Shown: positions 61,623 to 64,000 of the stretch, in pieces
Numbering within the stretch: the first letter of the stretch is position 1
How the letters are laid out: every line of letters starts with the position of its first letter
Assembly: GCA_023374025.1 (NCBI GenBank)
Contig: SIJG01000180.1
Location: forward strand, 28,554-92,553
Origin: Heterodera schachtii
Taxonomy: Eukaryota > Nematoda > Chromadorea > Rhabditida > Heteroderidae
Length of the DNA: 64,000 nt
Direction: 5' to 3'
Position numbers and translations under genes: made by a program
The notes under the pieces: model-generated
What the model saw: only the letters and a program-made list of their open reading frames with translations
The model's database searches: none
What the model was told of the DNA's origin: nothing

Positions 61623-64000
61623 ATGCCTAATCTCCGGTCGCCACCGCTTACTCGTCAAAGAGCACTCAACCTCGGCATTCGTCTAAATAACAACGCAAAC
61701 CAGCAGGGGGGGCAACAAATTGTAGAACCACAGCACCTAGCAGACCGACGTTTAGAAAACGAGGCTCGCCATAATTCTGTCTCTTCAGTTGCTTCATCAC
61801 TTTTGGACCCAACTGAAATTCGCCGACGCCTGCTCATGTCTGGAATTGGAGAAAACGCTGCTAGAGTTCAGAACGGACCGCGAGATGACCAACAATTCGA
61901 CGCATTGTTGAACCGGCATGGTAACGACTTGTTTCAAAATGGAAATCGGGGAGAAAATTTTGAGAGGGACGTTTTTCAACCGGTGGTCAGAGAACCGCCA
62001 TTACATTTTCCGGAAAATTTTGAAAATGGTCCGAGGCAACTTGAGTTGGGTGGGGTACGGCCTATCGTGACTTCGACGCCCCATGCGGTACAACCACAAA
62101 GGCGACCAAACTCTGAACCGTTAAACCCGGGCTTAGTTCGTCCCCAAGCGATGTTTTTGAATAGTTTTCAACAAAATATCGCCGCAAATCCAAACGGCAA
62201 TCAACGGCAAAGAGCCGAACAGCGTTTCACCGATGAAGACGAACGACAAGCGGCTCTGGTTAGACACCGCCAAGCAAATTTGACCCATTATGTGAACAAC
62301 GACCGCGATTTTAACGCTTTTCATCCTATCGCTGGTGCTCAACAGGTTTGGCGTGCACAAATTCAGCATGTTTCATACCCAAACAACCCTCAAATCGGCG
62401 CGGTTAACCCTCAACAAATTCAACAACAAAATCAAGGATTTGTAGGGAGTCAACAAATTTTTCGTCCTGTTGCGGTCCGAAATGATTTTCATCCTGAAAA
62501 TTATGGCGATAATTTCAACGTCGGACATCCCGAACAGCAAAATTTTGGGCAACAGAGAACTGAACAAATTCAAATCGCAAATTTGGAATATGTTTTGACT
62601 TTGGACCGTCTGCCAGAGCTAAAAGGAAATGAAGGAGCCGACAAAGTGAAAAATTTTTTCAAAAAATTTTCAAACGCAACGGAAGAATGGCCCGAGCATA
62701 AAAGGGTTAAGGCCTTAGAAACGAAAGTCTCAGGCCGTGCAGAACGCGCTTTTAATGCAGCTATAAGCTCTGGACCACACCGCTTCGATTCAATTCGACG
62801 TGCAATGCAAAATCAGTTGGAAGAGACGGATTGCCGTGAGATGGGAGCATTTGATGAGCTGATGAGCGGCGTAAAGCGTCGTTCGAACGAAAATTTGGAT
62901 GCATTGGCGGATAGAATCCAAAGCCTCGTCTCCCGTGCCTATCCGGGATTGACACAAAATTTGTGCGATGATTATGCCATTAAGCATTTCATCAGAGCTC
63001 TAGCGAATCCTGAGCTATCTCTAACTTTGGAAATGTCGCGGAAATCGGGAATGTCCTTCGATGAATTCGTGGCACTAGCAGCTCGTGCCGAATCGATTCA
63101 GCGGGCGACCAGAGTGTCATCCAATGAAAACAAATACTCGGATAATCGGAACCGAGGCTTTTACTCTTCGAATAATTTTTCAAGACCGCAAAGTTCTGAG
63201 TTTCAAGGCAACTCACAACAACCAAGAGGAAGGGTTGTTTGCTACAATTGCAATGAGCCGGGTCATCTTTCTCGGGATTGTAATCAGCACATCAAAGCGC
63301 AGCGAATCAACAGCAACGAAAATGAGCGAATTCGTAATCACTTTGCGACGGGTTCGAATTCTATAGCGATCCGTAACAACGAAGAGTCGCTAAGAAACAA
63401 CCAAAGAAATTTTCAACCCAAATCACAGAATTTTCTCAAACAAAACTGCATTGTTATGCAGGAGGACCAACCACCTGATGCTTTTTGTCGTGGCGTGCAA
63501 CTGACTTCGGAGGTTTCGAATTTTTTGGAGAATGAATTGCATGAGCAAAATCCGAATGAAGAGTTCAAAGAAAAGGACCATGTTGGAAAAATTTTGGTGA
63601 TCAGAGTAGAGACGAACAATGTTCAAACGGATGCAATGTTGGATGGAGGGGCTCAAATTTCTTTGATTGGAGCGGAATTTCTCTACGAATTGATAAAGGA
63701 TCACGGCCTAGACCTAAGAAAATCCGGGTTTTCTCGTACGAAGGCACGAATTGCTGACGTAAACGGTCAACAATTGAAATGTTTTGGAATGGTTACAATA
63801 CCAATTTCAAGAAAAGGACGCGAGAAAACGCCAATTTGTTTCCATATAACAACGGCGCAATTTGGCTACAATTTGCTGTTTGGCACGAACTCCATGTCGA
63901 AATTGGGATTTCTTCTGTACGATTCGGTGAACAAAGAAATGATTGAATTTGAGGAAGGGCAGCAAAATGATGGGAATTCGGCTCGAATTATTTTTTCTAC
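61623..64000 (+). CDS. gag: Element 3 Gag-protease(-Pol) polyprotein, partial at window edge
   Basis: The frame is open from ATG 61623 for 792 codons to the window edge with no stop. It starts M-P-N-L-R-S-P-P-L-T-R, like element 2. Residues about 1-330 are Gln/Asn/Pro-rich. About 335-510 is a gypsy-type capsid region (E-E-W-P-E-H-K-R, R-A-Y-P-G-L, H-F-I-R-A-L, F-D-E-F-V). A CCHC knuckle occupies 540-553. The retropepsin core has D-G-G at 674-676, then F-G-Y-N-L-L-F-G-T-N. Unlike element 2, the frame continues past the protease (K-L-G-F-L-L-Y-D) without a shift, so Gag, protease and probably Pol form one ORF. No lesion is visible and the G+C content is far above the flanks, so this may be a young, potentially complete copy. 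RT and integrase would lie beyond 64 kb. Confidence 0.93.
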   Translation, partial: MPNLRSPPLTRQRALNLGIRLNNNANQQGGQQIVEPQHLADRRLENEARHNSVSSVASSLLDPTEIRRRLLMSGIGENAARVQNGPRDDQQFDALLNRHGNDLFQNGNRGENFERDVFQPVVREPPLHFPENFENGPRQLELGGVRPIVTSTPHAVQPQRRPNSEPLNPGLVRPQAMFLNSFQQNIAANPNGNQRQRAEQRFTDEDERQAALVRHRQANLTHYVNNDRDFNAFHPIAGAQQVWRAQIQHVSYPNNPQIGAVNPQQIQQQNQGFVGSQQIFRPVAVRNDFHPENYGDNFNVGHPEQQNFGQQRTEQIQIANLEYVLTLDRLPELKGNEGADKVKNFFKKFSNATEEWPEHKRVKALETKVSGRAERAFNAAISSGPHRFDSIRRAMQNQLEETDCREMGAFDELMSGVKRRSNENLDALADRIQSLVSRAYPGLTQNLCDDYAIKHFIRALANPELSLTLEMSRKSGMSFDEFVALAARAESIQRATRVSSNENKYSDNRNRGFYSSNNFSRPQSSEFQGNSQQPRGRVVCYNCNEPGHLSRDCNQHIKAQRINSNENERIRNHFATGSNSIAIRNNEESLRNNQRNFQPKSQNFLKQNCIVMQEDQPPDAFCRGVQLTSEVSNFLENELHEQNPNEEFKEKDHVGKILVIRVETNNVQTDAMLDGGAQISLIGAEFLYELIKDHGLDLRKSGFSRTKARIADVNGQQLKCFGMVTIPISRKGREKTPICFHITTAQFGYNLLFGTNSMSKLGFLLYDSVNKEMIEFEEGQQNDGNSARIIFS

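Noticed and set aside
61655..63704. Minus-strand open frames of 60-93 residues
   Set aside because: They are antisense to the long plus-strand Gag-protease frame of element 3.

Overview
This is a eukaryotic, almost certainly metazoan, nuclear window. It consists of extremely AT-rich, gene-poor DNA built from decayed and recent repeats, interrupted by three Ty3/gypsy-type (Metaviridae-like) LTR-retrotransposon pieces whose coding DNA is far richer in G+C than its surroundings. I recognise no host protein-coding gene, rRNA or tRNA. The composition and the Gag layout would fit a nematode or another invertebrate with an AT-rich genome, but the taxon is an inference.

Layout. 0-5.9 kb: a copy of a long repeat family (R1, copy A), a 718-bp hairpin element, a 373-bp inverted-repeat element with an 8-bp target duplication, and two tandem duplications. 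5.9-19 kb: AT-rich DNA with a second repeat family (R2, 13.3-14.9 kb), a cluster of GC-rich hairpin motifs (17.6-17.84 kb) and a G-quadruplex-type island (17.95-18.1 kb). 19.2-27.4 kb: R1 copy B (nearly identical to A) and a diverged copy D. 28.0-28.5 kb: a foldback-like element whose arms are 14-bp tandem repeats, with an 8-bp target duplication and a paralogous empty site at 31.07 kb. 32.1-33.7 kb: a small inverted-repeat element, then the 3' end of a gypsy element on the minus strand (integrase missing its first catalytic Asp, polypurine tract, about 242-bp LTR).

41.3-45.7 kb: element 2, minus strand: 5' LTR, primer-binding site, leader, intact Gag-protease ORF, frameshifted pol with a truncated reverse transcriptase, ending in a 262-bp inverted copy of its own protease region. 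45.7-48.6 kb: R1 copy C, inverted. 48.6-61.2 kb: AT-rich DNA that is mostly A-rich on this strand (the left part is T-rich), with further hairpin motifs, a composite 13/15-bp minisatellite (52.6 kb) and an inverted R2 copy (57.8-60.6 kb). 61.3-64 kb: element 3, plus strand: primer-binding site, leader and a long open Gag-protease reading frame that runs off the window edge and is still open.

Elements 2 and 3 are related families. They share the Gag N-terminus, a CCHC knuckle, a protease with an unusual Asp-Gly-Gly active-site motif, the same primer-binding sequence and a repeated leader word. In the intact elements Gag would form the particle, protease would mature it, and RT and integrase would copy and insert the element. 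Only element 3 shows no lesion in what is visible.
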